The translations under genes and the position numbers were made by a program. Positions 24,421 through 31,885 of a DNA stretch of 64,000 nucleotides are shown here, piece after piece. Numbering within the stretch: position 1 is the stretch's first letter; each line of letters opens with the position of its first letter. The notes beneath the pieces are model-generated. The model did not search any database and was not told where the DNA came from. It saw only the letters and a list, made by a program, of their open reading frames with translations. Origin of the DNA: an uncultured Hyphomonas sp. (GTDB lineage Bacteria > Pseudomonadota > Alphaproteobacteria > Caulobacterales > Hyphomonadaceae); the NCBI RefSeq assembly GCF_963675305.1, contig NZ_OY776147.1:3038001-3102000 (forward strand), in the 5' to 3' direction.

Positions 24421-25320
24421 CTAGGCGCGTGGATGGGCCGCCGCATGGACCTCGCGCAGGCGGCTCGCATCGACGCCGGTATAGACCTGCGTGGTCGACA
24501 GCGAGGCATGGCCAAGCAGTGTTTGGATCGCGCGGAGATCCGCCCCCGCCGCGAGAAGATGCGTCGCAAAAGCGTGGCGCAAAGCGTGCGGCGTTGCCGT
24601 ATCCGGCAGGCCCAGCAGGCCGCGCAGCCGCTGGACGAGACCCTGGATCAGGCGCGGGTTCAGCGCGCCGCCCTTCGCGCCCCGGAACAGGGGTTGTGTT
24701 CGCGTCAGCGCGTAAGGGCATTGTTCCGCATAGAAATTGATCGCGTCGCGCACCGCGGGAATCAGTGGCACGATCCGTACCTTGCCGCCCTTCCCCGTGA
24801 TACGCAGGCGTTCCGGCGCTGGCACATCCGCGCCAGTGAGGCTGAGCGCTTCGGAGATACGCAAGCCTGCCCCGTAGAGCAGCGACAGCACGGCGGCATC
24901 GCGGGCATTGATCCAGGGCGCAACATCCGGATCGTCTGCCGCCTCGTCGATCATGTCCTTCGCCGCCTCAGCAGACACAGGCCGCGGCAGGCGCTTCGGC
25001 CGTTTCGGCCCCTGAAGGTACGCCACTTCCGCATTTTCGATGTCGAACGCCCGGTTCAGCCAGCGATACAGCGCCTTGATGGAAGAGAGCAGCCGGGCGA
25101 CCGAGGCATCCGACAGGCCATCGCGGCGGCGCTGGGCAATATGGGCGCGGATGTCCCGGGCCTTCAGCTCGCCCAGAACTTTCGGGGTCGGCTCCTCGCC
25201 CATGTGATGTCGCAGGAAATTGAAAAACTCCGCCAGGTCAGAGCGGTAGGCCTCGACCGTCTTGGCGGCCATACGGCGCTCATTGGCGAGATATTCGACG
25301 AAGGCGGGCAGGGTTTCCAT
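24421..25320 (-). CDS. xerC: Tyrosine recombinase XerC
   Basis: The 299-residue protein has the SAM-like N-terminal domain (FVEYLANERRMAAKTVEAYRSDL) and the tyrosine recombinase catalytic set: R154 in GAGLRISEAL, K177 in TGKGGK, H245 and R248 in HALRH, H271 in LLGHASLSTTQ and nucleophile Y280 in VYTGV. The LLGHASLSTTQ and VYTGVD ending is typical of XerC/XerD chromosome dimer resolvases rather than phage integrases. XerC resolves chromosome dimers at dif with XerD and FtsK. No dif site was recognised in this window. XerC versus XerD is a judgement from overall feel. Confidence 0.9.
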   Translation of the reverse strand: METLPAFVEYLANERRMAAKTVEAYRSDLAEFFNFLRHHMGEEPTPKVLGELKARDIRAHIAQRRRDGLSDASVARLLSSIKALYRWLNRAFDIENAEVAYLQGPKRPKRLPRPVSAEAAKDMIDEAADDPDVAPWINARDAAVLSLLYGAGLRISEALSLTGADVPAPERLRITGKGGKVRIVPLIPAVRDAINFYAEQCPYALTRTQPLFRGAKGGALNPRLIQGLVQRLRGLLGLPDTATPHALRHAFATHLLAAGADLRAIQTLLGHASLSTTQVYTGVDASRLREVHAAAHPRA

Positions 25321-25428
25321 CCATCCAGTCTGGCACGGGCCTCTTAAGGAGACGTTTTTGAACGGCGCAGTCGCAATCCGGCCGGGCCATCCCTATCTTT
25401 TGCCGGAACGACAGGCAGGAGGTGCATC

Positions 25429-26448
25429 ATGGACTATGTGAATTTCGGAAATACGGGCCTGAAAGTCTCCCGCCTCTGCCTCGGCTGCATGAGCTTCGGC
25501 GAGCCGGACCGGGGCCAGCACCCCTGGTCTCTCACCGAAGACGCAAGCCGCCCGCTGATCCGCCGGGCCGTGGAACTGGGCTTCAATTTCTTCGATACCG
25601 CGAACATGTATTCGGACGGCTCTTCGGAAGAGATTGTCGGGCGCGCCCTCAAGGATTTCACTCACCGCGACGAAGTGGTGATCGCCACCAAGGCCTTCTT
25701 CCCCTGGCGCCTTGCCCCGAACACGATGGGCCTGTCGCGCAAATCCCTGTTCGCGGCGATCGATGACAGCCTTGACCGCCTCGGCACAGACTATGTGGAC
25801 CTCTTCCAGATCCACCGGTTCGACCCGACAACGCCCATCGAGGAAACGATGGAGGCGCTGCACGACATCGTGAAGTCAGGCAAGGCGCGCTATATCGGCG
25901 CCTCCTCCATGTGGGCCTGGCAGTTCCAGAAGATGCAGAACACTGCAAAGGCTAACGGCTGGACGCCCTTTGTCAGCATGCAGAACTACGTAAACTTGCT
26001 CTATCGCGAGGAAGAACGCGAGATGCTGCCCTACTGCGCGTCCGAAGGTGTCGCCGTCATGCCGTGGAGCCCCCTCGCCCGGGGGCGCCTGACCCGGGAT
26101 TGGGATGAGACGACCGAACGGTCGGAAACCGACCGCGTGCAGGGCCTGCTTTATACAAAGGCCGTTGAGGCTGACAGGAAAGTGGTGGAAACCGTCGCAG
26201 AAGTCGCGAAGGAACGCGGCGTGCCGCGCGCGCAGGTCGCCATGGCCTGGCTGCTGCACAAGCCGGAAATCACCTCCCCCATCATCGGCGCAACGAAAAT
26301 GGGCCACCTTGAGGATGCCGCTGCGGCGACGGAGCTGAAACTCAGCGATGAGGAAATCGCCCGGCTGGAGGCCCCCTATGTGCCGCACGAAGTTGTCGGC
26401 CTCGAAATGGCGCCGCGCTTCGATGTGAAGGTCAGCCTGAAGGGGTGA
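25429..26448 (+). CDS. Aldo/keto reductase
   Basis: The 339-residue (alpha/beta)8 barrel follows an AGGAGG site. The catalytic tetrad positions are visible: Asp in FFDTANMYSDG with Tyr four residues on, Lys in VVIATKAFFP and His in DLFQIHRFDP. A C-terminal NADP-binding segment ITSPIIGATKMGHLEDA closes the barrel. The pattern resembles the AKR11/YajO-type group that reduces small aldehydes. The physiological substrate is unknown. The gene converges with the YcgN gene (5 bp apart). Confidence 0.9.
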   Translation: MDYVNFGNTGLKVSRLCLGCMSFGEPDRGQHPWSLTEDASRPLIRRAVELGFNFFDTANMYSDGSSEEIVGRALKDFTHRDEVVIATKAFFPWRLAPNTMGLSRKSLFAAIDDSLDRLGTDYVDLFQIHRFDPTTPIEETMEALHDIVKSGKARYIGASSMWAWQFQKMQNTAKANGWTPFVSMQNYVNLLYREEEREMLPYCASEGVAVMPWSPLARGRLTRDWDETTERSETDRVQGLLYTKAVEADRKVVETVAEVAKERGVPRAQVAMAWLLHKPEITSPIIGATKMGHLEDAAAATELKLSDEEIARLEAPYVPHEVVGLEMAPRFDVKVSLKG

Positions 26449-26452
26449 GTCT

Positions 26453-26902
26453 CTAAGGCTCGTTGCCTTCCCAGTCGACGATCCAGTCTTCGGGGTCTTC
26501 GTCAAATACCGTGTCTTCCGACACGGTCCGGCCCCGGATGGAATTGCCGGTCGTATGAACGCGGTTGCGGTCGCCGCAGACAAGATGATGCCAGTTCGGC
26601 AGATCCTTGCCTTCCAGCACGAGCCGATAGGCGCAGGTGCGCGGCATCCATTTGATCTCGGCGACATTCTGCGGCGTCAGGATCACGCAATCCTCAACGA
26701 TGTTCTTGCGGTTTTCATAGTCCATGCAGGCACAGGCCTGCCCGTCGAGCAGGCGGCAGTGCAGCTTTGTGTAGGCAATCTCGCCCGTGTCTTCGTCTTC
26801 CAGTTTGAGCAGGCAGCATTTGGCACAGCCGTCGCAGAGCGACTCCCACTCCTCCGGCGTCATCTGTTCGAGTGTCTTCTGTTTCCAGAACGGCGCCGTC
26901 AT
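26453..26902 (-). CDS. YcgN family cysteine-cluster protein
   Basis: The start at 26902 (MTAPFWKQKTLEQM) overlaps the stop of the upstream GNAT gene by ATGA. The 149-residue protein carries a Cys cluster, CDGCAKCCLLKLED followed by CRLLDGQACACMDYENR and later C residues. This is the YcgN/UPF0260 pattern related to zinc/iron-binding (YkgJ-like) proteins. The biochemical role is not established. The third gene of a coupled trio with two small GNAT proteins. Confidence 0.9.
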   Translation of the reverse strand: MTAPFWKQKTLEQMTPEEWESLCDGCAKCCLLKLEDEDTGEIAYTKLHCRLLDGQACACMDYENRKNIVEDCVILTPQNVAEIKWMPRTCAYRLVLEGKDLPNWHHLVCGDRNRVHTTGNSIRGRTVSEDTVFDEDPEDWIVDWEGNEP

Positions 26903-27174
26903 GCCTGGACGGCCGACCATTCAGGCGTTTTCTCGATGAGGGCGCTGGCGAACCAGCAGCTGGACGAAACCATCTCACCGCTGGCGATCACGTCCGCCAT
27001 CGCTGCCTCGACGAGGCGCTTGCCAAGGCCCCTCCCGCCCAGTGGACCCGGCACGATCGTGTGCGTGATGTGAACCTGTCCGTCACGCGGGCGCTCATAA
27101 GTGAGATAGGCCTCCAGGCCATTCTCGAAGTAGGAGTAGCGCATCATGTTTTGGTCGTGGGTAATCTCGCTCAT
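26899..27174 (-). CDS. Small GNAT family acetyltransferase (YjdJ type)
   Basis: The start at 27174 overlaps the upstream GNAT stop by ATGA. Its 91 residues form a minimal GNAT domain: AYLTYERPRDGQVHITHTIVPGPLGGRGLGKRLVEAAMADV carries motif A (GGRGLGKRLVE). The SSCWFASALIEKTPEW segment fits the compact YjdJ/GTLF type, with a conserved Cys. The neighbouring gene encodes a paralogue of similar length. Substrates are unknown. Confidence 0.85.
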   Translation of the reverse strand: MSEITHDQNMMRYSYFENGLEAYLTYERPRDGQVHITHTIVPGPLGGRGLGKRLVEAAMADVIASGEMVSSSCWFASALIEKTPEWSAVQA

Positions 27175-27458
27175 GCCAGAACGTCCTGCCATTCCTTGTG
27201 TTTTTCGATCTGCGCCTTCGCAAAGGGACAGAGGGGGATGATCTTCAGGCCAGCCGCGCGGGCATCTTCGACGGCACGCTGCACCAGTGCCACGCCAACC
27301 CCGCGCCCGCCAAGGGCTTTCGGCACACCGGTATGATCGATGATGATGCGGGAGGTGCCGGCCTTCGAATAGGTCATCTCGGCTTCATGGCCGTCGACGA
27401 CGGTGACATAACGCCCGCCGGTCTCCCCGTCTTCCTTGCGGATGTCGAACGCTTCCAT
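27171..27458 (-). CDS. Small GNAT family acetyltransferase (YjdJ type)
   Basis: The 95-residue minimal GNAT has motif A GGRGVGVALVQRAVEDA, then LKIIPLCPFAKAQIEKHKEWQDVL, the hallmark C-P-F-x-x-x-x-I-x-x-H-x-E-W ending of this small family. It is homologous to the following gene (same length, same motif order), so the pair arose by tandem duplication with divergence. It heads a three-gene chain joined by two ATGA overlaps, ending in YcgN. The substrate is unknown. Confidence 0.87.
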   Translation of the reverse strand: MEAFDIRKEDGETGGRYVTVVDGHEAEMTYSKAGTSRIIIDHTGVPKALGGRGVGVALVQRAVEDARAAGLKIIPLCPFAKAQIEKHKEWQDVLA

Positions 27459-27515
27459 GGCCGTCTCCTGCTTCGCCTCCCCTATCTGGGCGGCGTGAAC
27501 CTTCGGCGCAAGCGA

Positions 27516-27542
27516 AAGCCGCCCGGGGTCACCGGACGGCTT
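27516..27542 (-). terminator. Hairpin downstream of csbD
   Basis: AAGCCGCCCGG and CCGGACGGCTT form an 11-bp stem with one mismatch and a 5-base loop, 22 bases beyond the CsbD stop. On the minus strand only a short TTT follows, so this is a weak intrinsic terminator or an RNA-stabilising hairpin. Confidence 0.45.
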
Positions 27543-27563
27543 GCTGGTCTGAATGGGCGCTCT

Positions 27564-27740
27564 TTATGACGCCTTGTCGACAGCATCCTTCGCATCGCCG
27601 ACTTTGTCGCGGACTTCGCCTTCGGCCTTGTCCATCTTGCCTTTCATTTCCAGGCTCTTGTCGCCGACGGCCTTACCGGTCGCTTCTTTCAGCGTCCCTT
27701 CGGCCTTCTTGGCAGCACCTTTCACATGTTCCTTATCCAT
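27564..27740 (-). CDS. CsbD family stress protein
   Basis: The start at 27740 follows AAAGGAG with a 10-nt spacer. The 58-residue, highly charged and helical protein (KEHVKGAAKKAEGTLKEATG, GKMDKAEGEVRDKVGDAKDA) matches the CsbD family. Its members accumulate in stress or stationary phase under general stress control. The molecular role is unknown. The gene stands alone between the GNAT trio and mnmC, and both strands change direction around it. Confidence 0.9.
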   Translation of the reverse strand: MDKEHVKGAAKKAEGTLKEATGKAVGDKSLEMKGKMDKAEGEVRDKVGDAKDAVDKAS

Positions 27741-27892
27741 TGGGGGGTCTCCTTTCTTTCCCTGCCGCAATACTGCGGTCACTCAATCAACGTGCGACCG
27801 GGCAGAAAGGTCCGAAATTTCTGAGATAGATTGCCGGATGCGTGATCCTGCCCTCTGTTCAATTTGCGCGCGTGGGTCTACGCCCCCAGCCC

Positions 27893-29749
27893 ATGAGCCG
27901 CCTGCTGACACAGCCCGAGATCGACTGGAAGGATGACGGCACACCCGTCGCCCGGGCGGCGGGCGATGTCTATTTCACGGCCGGGGACGGCCTGGCCGAG
28001 ACGCGTGCCGTCTTCCTGACGGGGTGCGGCCTACCGGACGCCTGGGCCGGGCGGGAGACATACACGATCGCGGAGACGGGCTTCGGCACAGGTCTGAACT
28101 TCCTTGCAGCGTGGGATCTCTGGCGCCAGACGCGGCCTTCGCCCACGGCTTTTCTCCATTTTGTGAGCTATGAGGGCTATCCGCTCGCCCGTGAGGACGC
28201 CGCGCGCGCCCTTTCTGGCTGGCCGGAGCTGGAAGCGCTGGCCGGCCAGCTGATCGCGGTCTGGCCCGGACCTGTACGCGGCGTACGCCATTTCATCTGG
28301 CCGGAAGACGGGGTGACGCTTACCCTCCACCTCGCTGATATTGCAGAGTCTTTCCCGGACAGCGTTTACCATGCCGATGCCTGGTTTCTCGACGGGTTCA
28401 GCCCCGCGAAGAATGAGGCCATGTGGGCGCCGGACCTTTTCAGATGGGTAAGTGAACGCAGCGTACCGGGTGCGCCGGCCGCAACCTTCACCGTCGCCGG
28501 CGCCGTGCGCCGCGGACTGGCCGACACCGGGTTTTCTGTCGCCAAGGCGCCCGGTCATGGCCGGAAACGGGAGCGGCTGGAGGCGCGCCTCGCCACCCCG
28601 CCAGCGCCCGAGCCGGACATTTTCGGCCTCAGCCGCCCCTTCCCCCGGGCGAACCGCGTCGCCATCCTCGGCGCAGGCATTGCCGGGGCGAGCGTGGCCC
28701 ATGCATTACAGCAGCTCGGCGCCGAACCGGTGATTTTCGACCCGGCAGCCAGCCCGGCAACCGGCGGCAGCGGCAATCCGATGGGCCTCGTCATGCCGCG
28801 CCTCGATGCCGGGGACACGGTGCAGGCCCGCCTGCTGGTCGATGCCTATCTCGCTGCACGCCATGCCTATCAGGGGCGGCCGGGCGTGACCGAAACGGAG
28901 GTTCGCCAGGTTCCGAAGGATGACGCAGAAACGGCCCGGTTTGAAAAATTGCTGGCCGACCCGCCCCTGCCGCTGGAGGATCTGGAAGCTCTCGCAGATG
29001 GCGGCCTGCTCCACAAAGGCGCGCTGATCGTGGAGCCGGGGAAGCTGATCCCTTCCCTGCTTGAGGGCATCGCGCAGCATTATGGCGAGGCGCCGGAGGT
29101 GGATCTGGCCGCCCGGACCGTCAATGGCGCTAAGTTCGATGCAATCATTCTCGCTAATGGCATGGCGGCGGGCAGCCTTCTGCCCTGGCTGGGGCTGGAA
29201 GCGCGAATGGGCCAGGTGGATTTCACCGAAGGGCTTGCCGATGCCCCCCCTTTCGCCATGGCGAGCGGGACCTATGCGCTGGCCCTCGGCCGAAACCGGC
29301 TCTGGGGCGCGACGTTCGACAAGGTGGCGCCGGATACCGCGCCGTTCACCTCGGATGCGGCCCGCGCGGAAAACCTGATCGGGGTGGAAGCGCTGTCGCC
29401 TTATTGGGTGCGCGACGCGCGCGCCGACAATGTCGCCTCCCGGGCCAGCCTGCGGGCAACCACGACTGACCGCCTGCCCTTGATCGGAGCCGCACCCGAT
29501 CATGATGCCTTTCTCGATGCCTTTGCCGGCATGCGAAAAGGGCGCCCCGCAGATGCGGACGCCCCTTTGCTGGATCGTGTTTTCATTTCGTCTGGCTTTG
29601 GCGCCCGGGGCTTTACCTGGGGGCCCTGGGCCGGGTCCATTCTCGCCGCCCGCCTCTGCGGCGCGCCTGCCCCGGCCAGCCGGTCCGCGCTGGAGGCGGT
29701 TGCCCCGGCGCGGCTGCTGCTGAGAGCCTTAAAGCGAGGTCGCGCCTAG
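27893..29749 (+). CDS. mnmC: Bifunctional tRNA mnm5U-forming enzyme MnmC
   Basis: The start at 27893 (MSRLLTQPEIDWKDDG) is chosen by family alignment. A GTG at 27842 would extend it by 17 residues, and no strong ribosome-binding site helps decide. Residues 1-240 are the SAM-dependent methyltransferase domain (AETGFGTGLNFLAAW, DAWFLDGFSPAKNEAMW). From about 255 a FAD-dependent oxidoreductase domain begins with VAILGAGIAGASVAHAL and ends SGFGARGFTWGPW. MnmC converts cmnm5U to nm5U and then methylates it to mnm5U at the tRNA wobble position. The 618-residue length fits the fused form. Its end overlaps the convergent 69-codon gene by 21 bp. Confidence 0.93.
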   Translation: MSRLLTQPEIDWKDDGTPVARAAGDVYFTAGDGLAETRAVFLTGCGLPDAWAGRETYTIAETGFGTGLNFLAAWDLWRQTRPSPTAFLHFVSYEGYPLAREDAARALSGWPELEALAGQLIAVWPGPVRGVRHFIWPEDGVTLTLHLADIAESFPDSVYHADAWFLDGFSPAKNEAMWAPDLFRWVSERSVPGAPAATFTVAGAVRRGLADTGFSVAKAPGHGRKRERLEARLATPPAPEPDIFGLSRPFPRANRVAILGAGIAGASVAHALQQLGAEPVIFDPAASPATGGSGNPMGLVMPRLDAGDTVQARLLVDAYLAARHAYQGRPGVTETEVRQVPKDDAETARFEKLLADPPLPLEDLEALADGGLLHKGALIVEPGKLIPSLLEGIAQHYGEAPEVDLAARTVNGAKFDAIILANGMAAGSLLPWLGLEARMGQVDFTEGLADAPPFAMASGTYALALGRNRLWGATFDKVAPDTAPFTSDAARAENLIGVEALSPYWVRDARADNVASRASLRATTTDRLPLIGAAPDHDAFLDAFAGMRKGRPADADAPLLDRVFISSGFGARGFTWGPWAGSILAARLCGAPAPASRSALEAVAPARLLLRALKRGRA

Positions 29750-29938
29750 CGCATCAGCCGTGCGGATCACCGCCAGGCGCAGGCCGCCATCCTCATGCGG
29801 GGTGAAAGACAGTTCCAGCCCCGCCATTTCGAAGGCCAGATGGCCCTGCATCATTGAAAACCCGACCATTGCCGCCACGATGACCAGCGTGATTGCGAAG
29901 ATCAGCCAGTTACTGGTCAGATAGGTCCCCTTGCTCAT
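29729..29938 (-). CDS. Small membrane protein, last gene of the psp locus
   Basis: The 69-residue product has one transmembrane helix (WLIFAITLVIVAAMVGFSMMQ, about residues 11-31) followed by a 35-residue tail. AAGGAACGGA precedes the ATG. It lies 62 bp after pspC on the same strand, so it is probably the distal gene of the phage-shock operon. The name PspD would be a guess: similarity to enterobacterial PspD is not evident. Its 3' end overlaps mnmC on the other strand by 21 bp. Confidence 0.7.
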   Translation of the reverse strand: MSKGTYLTSNWLIFAITLVIVAAMVGFSMMQGHLAFEMAGLELSFTPHEDGGLRLAVIRTADALGATSL

Positions 29939-30000
29939 TGTTCCGTTCCTTTACCGGAGTCTGTCAGTTGGTATTGCCGCTGATTTATTTTGTGTGCGGA

Positions 30001-30453
30001 TCAGTTGTTGCCCTGTTCAAGGTCCCGGAATTCCTTGCGCAGGCGCCACTCGTCCGAGGTGACCTTGCGCTCGATGCTCCGCAGACGCTCGTCGAGGTCC
30101 ATGAAGGTGTATTTGAGATTGCCGAAGGTGACGCGCGGCCGGTCTGAAACGTTGCGCCAGAATGCGTCTTCATCCGGGGAGACCGACGCCAGGCCAAAAG
30201 GGCGGCGCGGCGTGATCATCCAGATGGTGACATATGCGATCAGGGCGAGCGGCCCCATCACGAAGAAGAAGGCAAGCACGGCCAGGACGCGGACCAGGAC
30301 CGGCTCCCAGCCAAATCGCTCAGCGAGACCGCCGCAGACACCGGCAATGACCTTGTCTTCGCGGGAGCGGTAGAAACGCTTGGGATTGGGGGAACCATAA
30401 GTCCGGTCTTCGCCGTGAACGGCATCGCGGTATGGGCGGGAGTGGCGGGACAT
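30001..30453 (-). CDS. pspC: Phage-shock protein PspC
   Basis: The PspC domain is clear: RFYRSREDKVIAGVCGGLAERF followed by the amphipathic/transmembrane hairpin VRVLAVLAFFFVMGPLALIAYVTIWMI. A cytoplasmic coiled-coil-like tail of about 60 residues (TFMDLDERLRSIERKVTSDE) comes after the membrane part. PspC senses inner membrane stress with PspB and releases PspA from PspF. It starts 11 bp after pspB ends. 150 residues, somewhat longer than the E. coli protein because of the C-terminal coil. Confidence 0.93.
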   Translation of the reverse strand: MSRHSRPYRDAVHGEDRTYGSPNPKRFYRSREDKVIAGVCGGLAERFGWEPVLVRVLAVLAFFFVMGPLALIAYVTIWMITPRRPFGLASVSPDEDAFWRNVSDRPRVTFGNLKYTFMDLDERLRSIERKVTSDEWRLRKEFRDLEQGNN

Positions 30454-30464
30454 CTATTTATTCC

Positions 30465-30722
30465 TTAGTCGTCAAAAGTGGGGCGGGAGCGGCGGGGCGG
30501 AGGGCGCTGTTCCTCCGCCTCCCCGGCTTCGAGCAGGCGCTCGAGCGTTTCGATGCGGCGTTCCATGGCCTTGGCCGAACGCCAGAGGTCTTCCATTATC
30601 CGCTCATCGTCAGGCATCAGGGTCTTCTGCTTCCGCCACTGCGTGATGTAGTGAAACATCACGGCGGGAAAGCCGATGAAGATGATGCTGACGATGGCAA
30701 TGGCGAAAACTTCCTCAGGCAT
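30465..30722 (-). CDS. pspB: Phage-shock protein PspB
   Basis: The 85-residue protein has a single N-terminal membrane helix (FAIAIVSIIFIGFPAVMFHYI) followed by the characteristic cytoplasmic leucine-zipper-like helix DERIMEDLWRSAKAMERRIETLERLLEAG. PspB and PspC form the membrane sensor of the phage-shock response. Its ATG overlaps the TGA of the 36-codon gene by a shared base pair (TGATG), so translation is coupled. Confidence 0.93.
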   Translation of the reverse strand: MPEEVFAIAIVSIIFIGFPAVMFHYITQWRKQKTLMPDDERIMEDLWRSAKAMERRIETLERLLEAGEAEEQRPPPRRSRPTFDD

Positions 30723-30832
30723 CAGGCGGCCTCATTCTTCTTGGCGCGGCGGTCTTCAAGTTCCAGCGCGACCAGTCCAGGTGTGCAGACCACCGTCAGG
30801 AAGCCGGCAAGGCAGGCGAGTGAAAACAGCAT
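30722..30832 (-). CDS. 36-residue membrane peptide between pspA and pspB
   Basis: This short reading frame begins 4 bp after pspA stops and ends in a TGATG overlap with pspB. GGAGGG within the pspA 3' end sits 8 nt before its ATG. The peptide starts MLFSLACLAGFLTVVCTPG, a membrane helix, and ends with a charged tail ELEDRRAKKNEAA. Tight coupling on both sides and a proper ribosome-binding site make it a real gene. I know no family name for it. It may stabilise the PspB-PspC complex or interact with PspA, which is inference from position. Confidence 0.75.
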   Translation of the reverse strand: MLFSLACLAGFLTVVCTPGLVALELEDRRAKKNEAA

Positions 30833-30836
30833 GTGA

Positions 30837-31517
30837 TCAGCCCTCCGACTTCTTGGAAGACGACTTGGAACGCTTGGCCTTCAGAGCGGCGAGTTCCTTC
30901 TCGATGCTTTCGTCCTGCTCAAGGGCAGCGAACTGGGCTTCGAGAGTCGGCTCGGCGCCGCGGATCTGGTCGGCATAGGCTTCCATCTCATCGACCTTGC
31001 GCTCGATATTGCCGTAGCGGGCAAGCGCTTCGTCGACACGGCCGTCATAGACCTGGCTGCGCATGCGGATCCGCTGTTCGGCAGCTTCGCGGCGCATCAT
31101 CAGGGCACGATGCTTTGCCTTGGCTTCGTCGAGCTTCGCCTGCAGCTTGGACAGGTCGTCCTGGCGCTTCTCGAAGGCTTCTTCGGCGGCGGCCATCGCA
31201 TTCTTGCGGCGATCGATTTCGGCTTCCGCTTTCTGCTTGGCGATCAGGGCGCCGCGGGCAAGGTCTTCACGGCCCTTGTCGATGGCGAGCTCGGCCTTGT
31301 TGGCCCAGTCGTCACGGACAGTGGTGAAGTGGGCGATGTCGCGCTCCATCTCTTTCTTGTCGGCCATGGCACGGGCAGCCGCGGTGCGGACCTCGACCAG
31401 CGTGTCTTCCATTTCCTGAATGATCAGGCGCGCGATTTTTTCGGGGTTCTCGGCATTGTCGAGCATCGAATTGATGTTCGAGTTGATGATGTCACCGAGG
31501 CGGGAGAACAGACCCAT
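30837..31517 (-). CDS. pspA: Phage-shock protein PspA (ESCRT-III-like)
   Basis: The start at 31517 (MGLFSRLGDIINSNINSMLDNAENP) follows AAAGGACA and gives 226 residues of continuous coiled coil, typical of PspA/Vipp1. The N-terminal amphipathic helix binds stressed membranes, and the PEKIARLIIQEMEDTLVEVR segment is the family signature. PspA inhibits the activator PspF in unstressed cells and forms scaffolds on damaged inner membrane. It is the second gene of the leftward psp operon, after a 43-codon gene, and presumably transcribed from the sigma-54 promoter at 31736-31752. Confidence 0.96.
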   Translation of the reverse strand: MGLFSRLGDIINSNINSMLDNAENPEKIARLIIQEMEDTLVEVRTAAARAMADKKEMERDIAHFTTVRDDWANKAELAIDKGREDLARGALIAKQKAEAEIDRRKNAMAAAEEAFEKRQDDLSKLQAKLDEAKAKHRALMMRREAAEQRIRMRSQVYDGRVDEALARYGNIERKVDEMEAYADQIRGAEPTLEAQFAALEQDESIEKELAALKAKRSKSSSKKSEG

Positions 31518-31545
31518 TGTGGTGTCCTTTCGTGTCAGGGGAGGA

Positions 31546-31677
31546 TTAGAAGAAGAAACCGCCGAGGAAGACGCCCGCGGCAAAGAACATCCAGGTCTCT
31601 GCGGAACGGGTCGACAGCCACCGGCCAAAACGGCCTGTGTCCGATCGGGCTTCTGAGCGGGTGTAACGGTCTTCCAT
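31546..31677 (-). CDS. 43-residue membrane peptide heading the psp operon
   Basis: The frame starts ATG-GAA-GAC at 31677, 28 bp before pspA, with AAGGACGA about 9 nt upstream. The peptide is MEDRYTRSEARSDTGRFGRW followed by LSTRSAETWMFFAAGVFLGG and FFF: a charged N-terminus with a short C-terminal membrane helix. It is the first gene after the sigma-54 promoter, so it would be the first product of the phage-shock operon. I do not recognise a named family. It is too short for ordinary gene finding but has start, ribosome-binding site, coding-like third-position bias and conserved-looking context. Confidence 0.72.
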   Translation of the reverse strand: MEDRYTRSEARSDTGRFGRWLSTRSAETWMFFAAGVFLGGFFF

Positions 31678-31735
31678 TTTCTGTTTCGTCCTTCTGGGTT
31701 TGAGCAACGCCCGTCGCTCTGAGCCCTTTCCTCAT

Positions 31736-31752
31736 TTCAAAGACCGTGCCAG
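31736..31752 (-). promoter_or_regulatory. Sigma-54 promoter of the psp operon
   Basis: On the minus strand the sequence is CTGGCACGGTCTTTGAA. The -24 box TGGCACG is a perfect match to the sigma-54 consensus and the -12 box TTGAA differs from TTGCA by one base, with the required 4-base gap between the boxes. It lies about 60 bp upstream of the 43-codon psp gene and faces away from pspF. An AT-rich stretch at 31755-31880, between the promoter and pspF, is the likely place for the PspF-binding enhancer. Confidence 0.88.
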
Positions 31753-31885
31753 ACCAAAATTAATTTTGTAAGCCGTTGTTTTAAATGGATAAAAAACTTT
31801 TCCAGACGCTTTTTCCTAATCTGTTTTAGCATATTTGACGAAATATTTGGTCGATTTCAAAATTGCTTTTAGCTATATTGACCTC

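Noticed and set aside
29536..29569. Terminator-like hairpin AAAAGGGCG/CGCCCCTTT
   Set aside because: Lies inside the mnmC coding sequence with a short T-run; probably chance.
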